Assembly: GCA_943846615.1 (NCBI GenBank)
Contig: OX044354.1
Span: 2,187,001-2,251,000, forward strand
DNA: 64,000 nt
Direction of reading: 5' to 3'
From: an uncultured Amylibacter sp.
Lineage (GTDB): Bacteria > Pseudomonadota > Alphaproteobacteria > Rhodobacterales > Rhodobacteraceae
Shown in pieces: positions 42,591 to 51,770 of the stretch. A program made the position numbers and the translations under genes. The notes under the pieces were generated by a model. That model was not told the origin of the DNA. It saw only the letters and a program-made list of their open reading frames with translations, and ran no database searches. Numbering within the stretch: the stretch's first letter is position 1; each line of letters starts with the position of its first letter.

Positions 42591-45398
42591 TCAGGACTGA
42601 CGACGCGTTATCAGTGCCGTTGGGTCGGCAGTGGTGGAAAAAGGCGTGTTGGTCATGTCTGTCCATGCCTGCGCTGCTGTCGCATTTTCCATATCGGCGT
42701 CGGCCATAAAGGTTGAATGTGCGGTGGCGATCAAAGCGCGTGTGCCCTCGACCAATGACGATTTTTCCAACCATGTTTGGGGATCCGTTTTCGGGATTTT
42801 GTCGAATTTGGGGTTGATCGCGTTCGTGATGAAATCATCTGTAATGAAGTTATAAAATGTAATCTCTGATGCCATTGGAAGACCGACCAAGAAATGCGCC
42901 ACGTCGTATACGTCTGACATGCGAAATTTCAAATCTGGACACAGGTTGGTGTCAATGCAGGCCGCGATCACTTGTTCATAAATGTCGTTGGGGTTTGGAT
43001 GATCTAAATCATACATAGATGGCAGCCGCACAATTGCCGCGGGAACATTTGCGGCAAGGATTTGATGCTCGGCGGCGATTTTGGCGGCGCCGTAGCCAGA
43101 GCATTCTGGGAAGAGTTCAGTTTTTCCTTCAGGAAAAGGGCCGCCTGTATCTGGGAAAACCGAGATGGATGACGAGAAGCGTAGGTCCGCGTTGGCATCT
43201 GTGCAGAAGTCCAAAATGTTCGCAACGCCAGCGTGTGACCATGCCTGCATGTGTTCGGGGTCAACGGCCAAGTTCACCATGGCTGCGCAGTGGATGACGG
43301 CGGTTACGCGTTGGCATAGTTTGTCGTATTCGGAATTATCGAGGTTGAATTTTGTATCCTCGAGTGCGGCGGGCAATAGGACGATACGATCCGCGGGGAT
43401 ATTCGCGGCCTGTGCAATGGCTTGCAGGCGCTCGTGAGGGTTGGTTTCCTTGCGTCGTACGAGGCAATAGATCACTTGGTGCTTGGGCAGTAATTCAACG
43501 GTCTTTTGAAGCACACGTTGGCCCAGAAAACCTGTGGCACCGGTTAGTAGAATACCGTCGCGGGTGAGATCAATTGGGGGCAGTGATGTTGCTGGGGCGT
43601 CGGACAATAAGACATGTAGGCGTTGCAATGGGACGCTTAAAGCCAGATCAAAATCGACGGGTTTACCGTAAGATTTTTCAAGGACTTCGATCAAATTCAC
43701 AGCCATCAATGAGTCGCCGCCGTGATCGTGGAAGGATAGATCGCCGTCCAACATATCATGCGCACAATTCAGGATTTGTGCAGTGTGTTGCAATGTAGGG
43801 ATCATGTTGGCTTGATCGTCACTGGGCATATCTGCGGCGATGATTTCTGGTAGTTGTTTAAATGCGCATTTTCCGGAAACGGGATCAATTGGGATCGCGT
43901 CCAGTTCAACCAGATATGATGGAATGCAATAGGCGGGTAACACCGTGCGCAATGCGTTCGCCAATGCGCGAGGCATTGCGTTTTGACCTGTGGTTACACC
44001 CCACTTTGAATTGTTAAGTGCGGCTTGGGCTGCGTTCGTTGTATAGTAGAAAACTAACTTTTGTCCCAAATCGCCAACGGTGGCGACGGTTGGGATTGCG
44101 AATGTGCAATCCAGATGTTGTTGCAGTGTTTCGATCAAATCCGGTGTTTGAATGCTGTGCCCGCGTAGTTTCAACATATGCGCGACGCGGCCCATGACGA
44201 AAATGGAACCGTTTTCGTCAACGTAGCCTTGATCGCCTGTGTCATACAGGCGGGCGTTGCGACCGTTGATAGTTAAATCACGAAATCGGCGTGCGGTTTC
44301 TTCGGGGCGGTTGATATAGCCGGGCCCAAGCATTTCCGGGCCTTCGAAATGGAGGTAGCCGGGGGTGCCGATGGGGCAGGGTTGGTCGTGGTCATCCAAT
44401 GCTATTGCGCGGATGTTTGGCATGGAAATACCCACAGACAGCGCGGCTTTGTTTTCGGTGGGGCCGTTGATACGTGTAATGGAAATGTCGTGGGTTTCAC
44501 AGATACTGTACAGGTTCCATAACACTACGTGGGGTAGTTTCTGTTGCACGGCGGTGATCAATTCATTGCTGACGACCTCACCGTTCAGTACGATGCGGGT
44601 GAGGGGAATGTGTTGAGTGTCTTCAATGGATAGGCTTTGTATTGTTTTCTCCAGAAATGACGGCGTGAATAGCATTTCATCGACGTTGTTTTGGATGAGA
44701 AAATCCTTCAATGCCTGCGGTGTCATCAATTGTTTGAAACGTGGCAGGCAGACCGTTGCGCCGTTGCGCAAAGGGCGGAACATTTCCCAGATTGCAAAGA
44801 TGTAGGCGCCAACCGTCATTTCTGGCGTATAGGGTGTGTATTCATCGCGCCAGTCATAGGACAGGTAGGCAGCGCCATGAGTGACGGGAATGCATTTGGG
44901 TTTGCCGGTGGTGCCTGATGTGGCGACGAGGTAGATGATGTCATTTGGGCAAACAGCAGCGGGGGTGATGGGATGTGTTGACGTTGGATTTGGGTTTTCC
45001 AGAACCTTAGCAACATCAATGCGTCTGATCCCATCTGGAAGGCGGCCCGCATTTGTTGTTTCACAGATTAGGACCCGATCGATTTCAAGTTCGGCGATTA
45101 TGTTGTGCAAGACCGATTGTGGCATCGAGGGGTCTAGATGCACGAAAGGATTACCTAAAACCACAGCTGCGATAGATACGGCTGCGAAATAGCCCGAGGG
45201 TGCGCCAAATATGGCAACCTTGGTTCGGTTTAATAGGTGCGGGGACATGATTTCAACACAGCTGGACAATTGCCCATAGGTGAAGGCGATGTCGTCGTCT
45301 TTGATTGCTGTACTTCTTTGGAATTGAGTGAATGCCTGTGCCAATTGGGCTGCTACATTCGAAGTCGTTGAGTGTTCGTTTTCAACTTTTTCCGACAT
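42591..45398 (-). CDS. Free-standing NRPS-like adenylation-carrier-reductase enzyme
   Basis: A 935-residue three-domain protein. The adenylation domain (about 20-520) has A3 VATSGTTGKPK (158-168), A5 NLYSICETHD, A7 LYDTGDQGYVD, and the catalytic Lys510 in DPVSGKCAF. The carrier domain has FHDHGGDSLMAVN with phosphopantetheine Ser563. The thioester reductase domain starts ILLTGATGFLGQ (616-627) and has Tyr769 and Lys773 in SGYGAAK. There is no condensation domain. At the position of the Asp that binds the alpha-amino group (FDxSVWE), the sequence has Ile200 in YIFAIWE, so the substrate is probably not an ordinary alpha-amino acid. Expected product: aldehyde (or alcohol) from a carboxylic acid. 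A phosphopantetheinyl transferase is not in the window. Confidence 0.85.
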   Translation of the reverse strand: MSEKVENEHSTTSNVAAQLAQAFTQFQRSTAIKDDDIAFTYGQLSSCVEIMSPHLLNRTKVAIFGAPSGYFAAVSIAAVVLGNPFVHLDPSMPQSVLHNIIAELEIDRVLICETTNAGRLPDGIRRIDVAKVLENPNPTSTHPITPAAVCPNDIIYLVATSGTTGKPKCIPVTHGAAYLSYDWRDEYTPYTPEMTVGAYIFAIWEMFRPLRNGATVCLPRFKQLMTPQALKDFLIQNNVDEMLFTPSFLEKTIQSLSIEDTQHIPLTRIVLNGEVVSNELITAVQQKLPHVVLWNLYSICETHDISITRINGPTENKAALSVGISMPNIRAIALDDHDQPCPIGTPGYLHFEGPEMLGPGYINRPEETARRFRDLTINGRNARLYDTGDQGYVDENGSIFVMGRVAHMLKLRGHSIQTPDLIETLQQHLDCTFAIPTVATVGDLGQKLVFYYTTNAAQAALNNSKWGVTTGQNAMPRALANALRTVLPAYCIPSYLVELDAIPIDPVSGKCAFKQLPEIIAADMPSDDQANMIPTLQHTAQILNCAHDMLDGDLSFHDHGGDSLMAVNLIEVLEKSYGKPVDFDLALSVPLQRLHVLLSDAPATSLPPIDLTRDGILLTGATGFLGQRVLQKTVELLPKHQVIYCLVRRKETNPHERLQAIAQAANIPADRIVLLPAALEDTKFNLDNSEYDKLCQRVTAVIHCAAMVNLAVDPEHMQAWSHAGVANILDFCTDANADLRFSSSISVFPDTGGPFPEGKTELFPECSGYGAAKIAAEHQILAANVPAAIVRLPSMYDLDHPNPNDIYEQVIAACIDTNLCPDLKFRMSDVYDVAHFLVGLPMASEITFYNFITDDFITNAINPKFDKIPKTDPQTWLEKSSLVEGTRALIATAHSTFMADADMENATAAQAWTDMTNTPFSTTADPTALITRRQS

Positions 45399-45500
45399 CT
45401 AAACAATTTATCCTTTGTCCCATGAGAAGGTCAAAGGATGTATCTATGTGGCGAATTTTGGTCAATGGCTAAGTCGTCGCAGGGTTGTTGCGATGATCGC

Positions 45501-46463
45501 TTAGGTTGTTAGCGTGCCATGATCGATTTCAACCAATGCACCGCGCTTGCTGATAACTTGGCCTGCCAGTTTCGCACCCAGTGCAAGAGCATCTTCCATT
45601 GTTTCGTACATTTCTAGGCCCGCGAAAAAACCAGCGTTGAAACTGTCGCCCGCGGCTGTGGTGTCGACAACATTTCTGGCCACTGGTGGTGTTACGTGGA
45701 TTGTTTCGCCATCGTGGCAACAAATCATTTCATCGGGACCATTTTTAACGACAACGGTTGTTGAACCAGCGTTCAAATAACGATTACGAGTCGCGAAAAT
45801 ATCGGCGTCACCGAAATACTCTGCTTCGTCATCATAAGATGGTAAAACGATATCGCTGACCTGTGCACCCTGCATGATGTAGTCTTTCATCTGTTGGGTG
45901 TCATCCCAAAGACGTGGGCGTAGGTTTGGATCAAAAATGACAGTTTTTCCACTGGCGCGGGCGGATTTCAAAGCAGTCAGCAGGTTTTCGCGCCCTTCAT
46001 CTTCGAGGATTGCGAGGCTGATGCCAGAGAAATAGACAACATTTGCGTCCCCAATTGATTTTTCAAGCCATTCTGGATTTCGGGCCAAGAGACGCGCCGC
46101 GGATGTGCCGCGCCAATATGAGAAGCTGCGTTCGCCGTTATCCAATGATACCAAATACAGCCCCGCAGTCCGTTGCGGGTCTCGCCCGACGCTTTGGGTT
46201 TCAATTTCTGCATCTGCCATCATTTGAAGCATTGCATAAGAAACGGTATCTGTTCCCACGCGGCTTACGAATTGCGTCGACCATGTTGGGCGTAGTTTTT
46301 TCAAATACCAAAGCGTGTTAAAGGTATCGCCCGCGAACGCCATTTGATAAGTCGCATCAGTGCCGGCAGGGGCCATTTCAACCATGCACTCGCCGATCGC
46401 CGCAAATTTTATCGGCTCTTGAATGGGTTTTTTAACTAGGGCATTGATTTTGTTTGCTTGCAT
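45501..46463 (-). CDS. kdgK: 2-keto-3-deoxygluconate kinase
   Basis: A 320-residue PfkB-family sugar kinase. It has the N-terminal FAAIGECMVEMAPAG, a GDTFNTLWYLKKL sugar-binding stretch, ERSFSYWRGTSAAR as in KDG kinases, and the catalytic DTTAAGDSFNAGFFAGL with the base Asp and anion hole. It phosphorylates KDG to KDPG. Divergent from the kdgF-like gene with a shared TGGTATAC-type operator, beside the alginate locus. Confidence 0.88.
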   Translation of the reverse strand: MQANKINALVKKPIQEPIKFAAIGECMVEMAPAGTDATYQMAFAGDTFNTLWYLKKLRPTWSTQFVSRVGTDTVSYAMLQMMADAEIETQSVGRDPQRTAGLYLVSLDNGERSFSYWRGTSAARLLARNPEWLEKSIGDANVVYFSGISLAILEDEGRENLLTALKSARASGKTVIFDPNLRPRLWDDTQQMKDYIMQGAQVSDIVLPSYDDEAEYFGDADIFATRNRYLNAGSTTVVVKNGPDEMICCHDGETIHVTPPVARNVVDTTAAGDSFNAGFFAGLEMYETMEDALALGAKLAGQVISKRGALVEIDHGTLTT

Positions 46464-46489
46464 TTCGGAACTACTTTTCTTTCGTAATC

Positions 46490-46507
46490 GGGTATACTAT
46501 CGTACCA
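46490..46507. promoter_or_regulatory. UxuR/ExuR-type operator between kdgK and kdgF
   Basis: GGGTATACTATCGTACCA: GGTA (46491-46494) faces TACC (46503-46506), and GTATAC is central to the left part. It resembles the TGGTATACCA operator of GntR hexuronate regulators and the site at 54797-54828. Confidence 0.5.
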
Positions 46508-46593
46508 GATATTAGGTGGGGTTCCAATGCATAGCGGCTGTTGCTGATGAATTTGGAACTGCTTTTTGTTGTTAAATAGAAGGGCTCGAACAG

Positions 46594-46905
46594 ATGTCAG
46601 ATTTTCCAATTGTAACGACCGGCGAAAATGTAACGCGCCAAGTTTTGTCAGATCATGCCGACCTGATGATGGTTGCGTTCACGTTTGAAAAGGCTGGGGC
46701 GGAAGGTGCCTTGCATAATCATCCTCATGTTCAATCTACGTTCGTTGAATCTGGGCGTTTCCGTTTTTCAGTGGGCGGTGTTGAAAAAGAAGTTGGGCCC
46801 GGTGATACGTTTGTTATTTCATCAGACGTGGTTCACGGTTGCGTATGTTTGGAACCTGGTCGTTTGGTCGATTGTTTCACCCCGCGTCGGGATGATTTTT
46901 TGTAA
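46594..46905 (+). CDS. kdgF: KdgF-like cupin, unsaturated uronate processing
   Basis: A 103-residue single cupin. Metal ligands are visible as HNHPHVQ (His41, His43, Gln47) and the late His81 in DVVHGCV, with CFTPRRDDFL at the end as in KdgF. KdgF speeds the opening of 4,5-unsaturated monouronates, released by pectate or alginate lyases, to the linear ketouronate. Its place between kdgK and the alginate lyase operon supports this role. Confidence 0.82.
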   Translation: MSDFPIVTTGENVTRQVLSDHADLMMVAFTFEKAGAEGALHNHPHVQSTFVESGRFRFSVGGVEKEVGPGDTFVISSDVVHGCVCLEPGRLVDCFTPRRDDFL

Positions 46906-46949
46906 GATTGATAGCGTTGTTACGACCAAGGACATTCAAAAGTATTGAT

Positions 46950-46984
46950 AAACGGGGCAAGGTAGTTTGCCCCGTTTATTTTAT
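46950..46984. terminator. Bidirectional terminator between kdgF and the DEH reductase-like gene
   Basis: Perfect 11-bp stem AAACGGGGCAA (46950-46960) with TTGCCCCGTTT (46967-46977), then a T-rich plus-strand tail. It separates two convergent genes. Confidence 0.8.
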
Positions 46985-47728
46985 TTAGCTGAACAACATA
47001 CCGCCATTGATGTCCAAGTTTGTACCCGTCATGAACGCGCTGTCGTCGCATGACAAAAACAATGCAAGGTTTGCGATGTCGATTGGTAGGCCTTGGCGTT
47101 TTAAAGGTGATGCGTTTTCAACGAATGTGCGTACCTCTGGTTTTGTGTGGATGTTGTGGAAATCTGTGTCGATCATGCCTGGGCAGATTGCGTTAACACG
47201 GATTTCTGGCCCCAATTCTTTGGCCAAACCCCGCGTCATTGTCATGACTGCGCCTTTTGATGTGCCGTATGGTACGGAACCTGGGCCACCGCCATCACGA
47301 CCAGCTTGGCTGGCAAGGTTTACGATTGCGCCGTTTGTCATGTGGTCAAGGCTGGCTTTGGTCATCATGAACAATGATGTTAGGTTCAAATCCATAACCG
47401 TGTTCCAGTGCGCCAAATCCATTTCACGGATTGTTTTACGTGCCACAAGGCCACCAGTGTTGTTGATCAAGATGTCCAAGCCACCAAAATCAGCAACAGT
47501 TTTGTTGACAAGTGCGTCTACGCCTTCTTGCGTGTTCAAGTCACCTTGAAGAGCGAATGCGTTGCCGCCAGCCGCTTTGATTTCCGCTACCGCTTCGTCA
47601 GCGCCTGTGCTGCTTGAGAAGTAGTTTAGCGCAACGTTTGCGCCTTCTGATGCCAATTTAACGGCGACTGCGCGACCAATGTCACGGCCTGCACCTGTTA
47701 CGATGGCTGTTTTGCCTGCTAGTTTCAT
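46985..47728 (-). CDS. SDR, probable DEH (4-deoxy-5-hexoseulose uronate) reductase
   Basis: A 247-residue SDR: TGAGRDIG cofactor loop, NNTGG, Ser in IVNLASQAG, YGTSK catalytic pair, ending GTNLDINGGMLF. It lies last in the operon, 32 bases after the lyase gene. In alginate users a reductase of this family turns DEH into KDG, which fits the lyase and KdgK here. KduD-type activity is the main alternative. The strand after the glycine loop (ALNYFSSSTGAD) suggests NADPH. Confidence 0.75.
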   Translation of the reverse strand: MKLAGKTAIVTGAGRDIGRAVAVKLASEGANVALNYFSSSTGADEAVAEIKAAGGNAFALQGDLNTQEGVDALVNKTVADFGGLDILINNTGGLVARKTIREMDLAHWNTVMDLNLTSLFMMTKASLDHMTNGAIVNLASQAGRDGGGPGSVPYGTSKGAVMTMTRGLAKELGPEIRVNAICPGMIDTDFHNIHTKPEVRTFVENASPLKRQGLPIDIANLALFLSCDDSAFMTGTNLDINGGMLFS

Positions 47729-47760
47729 TGTATTTTCCTTTTAGTTTTTGTGCGTATGGC

Positions 47761-50085
47761 TTAGCGGCCAACGTCGAATGTTTTGGGGACGACAACTCTG
47801 AAGTTGCGATCCTCAGAATCTGTGAAGTAAAGATCGCAATCGTATCCTTGGTCATCCAAGAAGCTGAAAATGCGACGTGGTTCGGCCGTTGGGTACGGCA
47901 CGATCAATGTTGCGATGCGATGGCGAATTGCTTTGGGGAACTTGGCATGAAGGCAGGTGCTGACTGGCAGACCTTCGATTTCGGAAGGATCAACATCTGG
48001 GAAACCAGTTTCCTGAGTAATTTCTGGGTTGCCTGATTCTGACCACAAGAATTGACCGTAGAAGCCAGCCTTTTCACCTGTGTAGCGGAATGATGTGGCG
48101 CCCAAGTCCATGGGTGCGTTGGCGTGAAGCAACCAGTCGATTTCAACAGCTTCGTCGGCGTCGATGCTGTCGATCATCACGAAGTAGCTGTTATTAACGT
48201 AGTAAACTTCGCGTTTCACAGACGTCACAGATGGTGTCAGCGTTTGATAAGCGGCTGTTGCATCACCTTGGAAGTACATGTGGTCTTCGTTTTCCTCAAC
48301 GGCCAAGATTTTACCCTTGGATGCCATCGCCTTGACCTTATCCTTGCCCGCGTATTGGCCTTTACCGTCGATAAGGATCGCGTTTTTGGAGATCGTTTGG
48401 CGACGCCAGTTTTGGTGCATCGTAGAATTAAAGGCAACATAGTGACCCGATTGGATCGCCAAATCTTCGCCAAAGCCAGCAAGACAGAACGCGTTCTGGT
48501 CGCCGTGGCTGTGAGAAATAGAACCATATGGAGACGATTTCATCACGAATTGGATGTGATTATCTGGATCCTGCATACGGTATTGGATGCCGATCCAACC
48601 AATGCCTTCGAAGTAGCGTAATTGATCATCGTCGGCGGGTGGAACAGCCTCGACGATCGGGAAATCTGTGCGATAGGCCAATTCATCAAAGTTGAAGTCC
48701 CACCATCCCCAGTTATAGAATATTTTCTCTGTACCGGGATTTTTGCGTTTGATTTCATCATAGTACCATTGGTACGCGCCGTTGCCCGTTACCCCTGCGT
48801 ATTGGCGCAGGTTGTAGCCGATTTTAACCGCAGGTAGATCGCCCATGGTACTGTCGTCACCAAAGGTGGCGCGGCGTGTGTCGGGTGCCTTGGTATATAA
48901 TGGGAAGTCGCCAGTTTTCTGGAAGAACGGACGTTGGTAGATGTCGATGCCTGTGTAACCCTTTAGAAGGTTTGCTGCGTCGATTAGATAGGCCATGCCG
49001 GTCATCCAGTAGTGTGGACCTTCGGCCCAGCCACCATCTGTGTCGCCCCAAGGCGTGTATACAGTGAACAAGAATTCAACAGAGTAGTTCAACCATTCTT
49101 CGGCTTCTTCGACTTCGTCCAACAATGCCATTGCAGCAGGGATCAAAACAGCGGAAACGGCGCGAACGGCGTGGCTGTCGAAGGGGAATAGGTGGATGGA
49201 TGCGTGTTTGATCAAGTGATCAGCTGTTTGACGTGTGCGTTCAAGAAGCGCGGTGCGCACAAGAAAGGTTTCTTCTTCGTCTAGTTGATCGTGCAACCAG
49301 TCGTAACCCCATGCAAGTGCCAAGTTTACGCGGAATGCCCATTCGTCGGTGTAACCACGAGATGTTGTGCCTGCTGGATCCCATTTTGCGGCTGAAACCA
49401 ACCAGTCTTTGGCGCGAGCGGTCATTTCGGCGTTGTCAGTAACCTTACCACCAACAGCCAAGTGACGGATTGCGTACAACAATTCCTGACAATCGATGTA
49501 AGTTTGACGCCAGATAGGGGCCACGCGGATGTGATCTGGGTAACCTGCTGGTTCGTCCATGATCGGGGTGTCCATCCACGGCAAAACGGATTCTTTGTAG
49601 AAATGAGACCACGTGCAGTGATCGTTATCTTTGGCAACGTCCTTTTTGAACTGATCAAGTCGATCAGGCGTCAGCCATAGGCGTGGGTGGCTGCGTGGGG
49701 CGTTGTTGTAACGTGTCGCGCGTGATGCCAATGGTGTTTCTGGCAGGCCTTCATTGATCGAAAATGTGCGGTCCGAGCTCCATGTGCTGGTCGGGTTGCC
49801 GTCTGCGTCACAGGTTGCATATGACCATTGGTAATCACCCGCGGGCAAGACAACATCAGGCGTGAAGAAGTTCAGTGGGATGTTTTTAAATGTGTGTGTA
49901 CCCTTGGCTGGGTAGGCTGCATCTGTGGAGGCGCGCACGATGTATTCGGCGCCGCCTTCGATTACAGGAAGCCATGTAAAGCGAGGTGGATTTTCAACCA
50001 AAGCGATCCCGTTTTCAGGGCCGTATTGGATCATCAAGCGCCCATTTTTTGGTTCATCAATTGCAGGGAGAGAAGTGCGTGACAT
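47761..50085 (-). CDS. Exo-type oligoalginate lyase, polysaccharide lyase family 15
   Basis: A 774-residue protein from the ATG at 50085. It has an N-terminal beta domain (DUF4962-like, to about 110), a helical toroid (130-480) and a C-terminal heparinase II/III-like beta sheet. Arg193 (IWRQTY), His305 (FDSHAV), Tyr359 (GPHYW) and His525 (SISHSHGD) are each 6 residues before the active-site residues I recall for Agrobacterium Atu3025 (Arg199, His311, Tyr365, His531). Atu3025 is about 776 residues long. It would release unsaturated monouronate from alginate oligomers. No signal peptide is visible, so it acts inside the cell on imported oligomers. Confidence 0.9.
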   Translation of the reverse strand: MSRTSLPAIDEPKNGRLMIQYGPENGIALVENPPRFTWLPVIEGGAEYIVRASTDAAYPAKGTHTFKNIPLNFFTPDVVLPAGDYQWSYATCDADGNPTSTWSSDRTFSINEGLPETPLASRATRYNNAPRSHPRLWLTPDRLDQFKKDVAKDNDHCTWSHFYKESVLPWMDTPIMDEPAGYPDHIRVAPIWRQTYIDCQELLYAIRHLAVGGKVTDNAEMTARAKDWLVSAAKWDPAGTTSRGYTDEWAFRVNLALAWGYDWLHDQLDEEETFLVRTALLERTRQTADHLIKHASIHLFPFDSHAVRAVSAVLIPAAMALLDEVEEAEEWLNYSVEFLFTVYTPWGDTDGGWAEGPHYWMTGMAYLIDAANLLKGYTGIDIYQRPFFQKTGDFPLYTKAPDTRRATFGDDSTMGDLPAVKIGYNLRQYAGVTGNGAYQWYYDEIKRKNPGTEKIFYNWGWWDFNFDELAYRTDFPIVEAVPPADDDQLRYFEGIGWIGIQYRMQDPDNHIQFVMKSSPYGSISHSHGDQNAFCLAGFGEDLAIQSGHYVAFNSTMHQNWRRQTISKNAILIDGKGQYAGKDKVKAMASKGKILAVEENEDHMYFQGDATAAYQTLTPSVTSVKREVYYVNNSYFVMIDSIDADEAVEIDWLLHANAPMDLGATSFRYTGEKAGFYGQFLWSESGNPEITQETGFPDVDPSEIEGLPVSTCLHAKFPKAIRHRIATLIVPYPTAEPRRIFSFLDDQGYDCDLYFTDSEDRNFRVVVPKTFDVGR

Positions 50086-50122
50086 GGGGAACTTTCTGTA
50101 TCGTGGTGTCTGATAATAAAGT

Positions 50123-50146
50123 GGTGCGGCCATATCTGGCCGCACC
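50123..50146 (-). other. Intercistronic stem-loop after the binding-protein gene
   Basis: GGTGCGGCCA pairs perfectly with TGGCCGCACC around a TATC loop, with no T run, between the binding-protein and lyase genes. Such structures often stabilise the abundant binding-protein message. Confidence 0.55.
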
Positions 50147-50175
50147 GCATTGGTTTTCGTTATATTTGTTAACGA

Positions 50176-51717
50176 TTAGCCGCCGTACTGACGATCGTAT
50201 GCAGACTGCATCGCAGTCACAACGTCTGAGAAGCCCATCTTGTTGATTGTGGCGATGTAGTCATCCCACTCTGCTTCGATGTCGCCGTTACCCAAAACCC
50301 AAGCTTGTTGACGCTCAAGCATGTAAGTCTGAATTGAAGACCACTTCTTGTCGTAAACGCCTTGCTCGGCTTCGTTAAATGCAACGCCTAGGAATTGTGG
50401 AACTAGGTAGTCGCCAGCATCGTATAGTTCGATACCTTTAACAGCTGATGGGTTTGTCCACTGGATTTCGTAACCGAAGTCCTGGAAGTAGCCACGTTGA
50501 ACCTGTGAACCAACTTGGTAAAGTTGGCTGTTCACTGGACCAGCATCTTTAAATTCTTGCTTAAAGATAGGCTTACCGTCAACCATGTCGTACTGCTCGC
50601 CTTCGATACCGAAGTTAGCCAAACGACGACCTTCTTCTGTGAAGTAGAAGTCGAAGTACTTGATCGTTGTTACTGGATCAGGGTTCGTATGCGAAATCGC
50701 CCAACCATCTGGTTTCACCGGGATACGACGGTGTTCAGCCATGCGTACGCCTGAGATAGATGCCGGTGGCTTAATCACTGCCATTGAGAAGCCTGGAATC
50801 TTGTCTTTCAGCTTCTTGTTGTAGCCTGAAGTCGATGCAAACCAATCGTGGGTCATGCCGCCCAAGTTTTCTGACAACAAGAATTCACGTGCTGATGAGC
50901 CGCGTGTGAAGACTTCTGCGTCGATCAGACCTTCAGCGTACCATTTAGCAATGTTCTTGATGCCTTCGCGGTAACCTTCACCAGCGTAGCCGTGCTGAAT
51001 TTTGCCGTCTTGAACCAAGAAATCGTGGTATGTATCTGAACCAGATGAACGACCGTCCCACAATGTTACAAGACGTAGCAATTCTGGCCACTGGCGCGCA
51101 AAGTAAGGAACTTCGTCTTTTTTGCCGTTACCGTTTGGATCATCATTACGGAACGCAGTCAAAACGTTGTACAACTCGTCAACATTTTCAGGTGCTTTTA
51201 GACCCAATTTGTCCAACCAGTCCTGACGCATCCAGTACGCGCGACCGTATTTACCGTCTGGTAGATATGGAATGTAATACATGTTGCCGTCAAACGCAGA
51301 CACAGCAGCCATTTTTTCGGGGTACTTGTCAAAGAACGCTTTCAAATTTGGAGCGTGCTCTTCGATTAGATCGTTCAATGGAACGAATGCGCCTTGTGGG
51401 CCATATTCGTTAACCATGTTCTTGATCTTATCACCACCAACGATGTGTGGGATGTCGCCAGAAGCAAGCATCAAGTTGTGCGCTTCTTTTGAAGAAGGTG
51501 TGTTTGTGCCAAATGTAGCACCCTTAAGTGAAACACCAGTCAACTTGCGCGCTGCTTGTTCAACAGGCCAGTTTGAATCGTAGTGATAGCGTTTGTTGTG
51601 CAAGTGCACTGTGAATTCCACGGGCTCATCCGTGATTTTCAAGTGACCGTCTGCAAACGCAGGCACCGTCATTGAAGACGTCAGCAAAGCTGCCGCCATT
51701 AAGGTAAATTTACGCAT
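50176..51717 (-). CDS. AlgQ-like alginate oligosaccharide-binding protein
   Basis: A 513-residue binding protein with signal peptide MRKFTLMAAALLTSSM...FADG, cut near residue 23. It is as long as Sphingomonas AlgQ1/AlgQ2 (over 490 mature) and has the calcium-binding EF-hand-like loop DPNGNGKKDEVPYF. Other family stretches are YIPYLPDGKYGRAYWMRQDW and TNPDPVTTIKYFDFYFTEEG. GGGAGG precedes the ATG at 51717; a longer reading to 51768 is not needed. It delivers oligomers to the M1/M2 permease. Confidence 0.8.
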   Translation of the reverse strand: MRKFTLMAAALLTSSMTVPAFADGHLKITDEPVEFTVHLHNKRYHYDSNWPVEQAARKLTGVSLKGATFGTNTPSSKEAHNLMLASGDIPHIVGGDKIKNMVNEYGPQGAFVPLNDLIEEHAPNLKAFFDKYPEKMAAVSAFDGNMYYIPYLPDGKYGRAYWMRQDWLDKLGLKAPENVDELYNVLTAFRNDDPNGNGKKDEVPYFARQWPELLRLVTLWDGRSSGSDTYHDFLVQDGKIQHGYAGEGYREGIKNIAKWYAEGLIDAEVFTRGSSAREFLLSENLGGMTHDWFASTSGYNKKLKDKIPGFSMAVIKPPASISGVRMAEHRRIPVKPDGWAISHTNPDPVTTIKYFDFYFTEEGRRLANFGIEGEQYDMVDGKPIFKQEFKDAGPVNSQLYQVGSQVQRGYFQDFGYEIQWTNPSAVKGIELYDAGDYLVPQFLGVAFNEAEQGVYDKKWSSIQTYMLERQQAWVLGNGDIEAEWDDYIATINKMGFSDVVTAMQSAYDRQYGG

Positions 51718-51770
51718 ATAGTTTCCTCCCATTATGCTGTTAAATTCAAGGTTTCCGTTAGACTTCATTA

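Noticed and set aside
42591-45398. Part of a nonribosomal peptide cluster
   Set aside because: No condensation domains, thioesterase, transporter or phosphopantetheinyl transferase are nearby; the enzyme appears to act alone.
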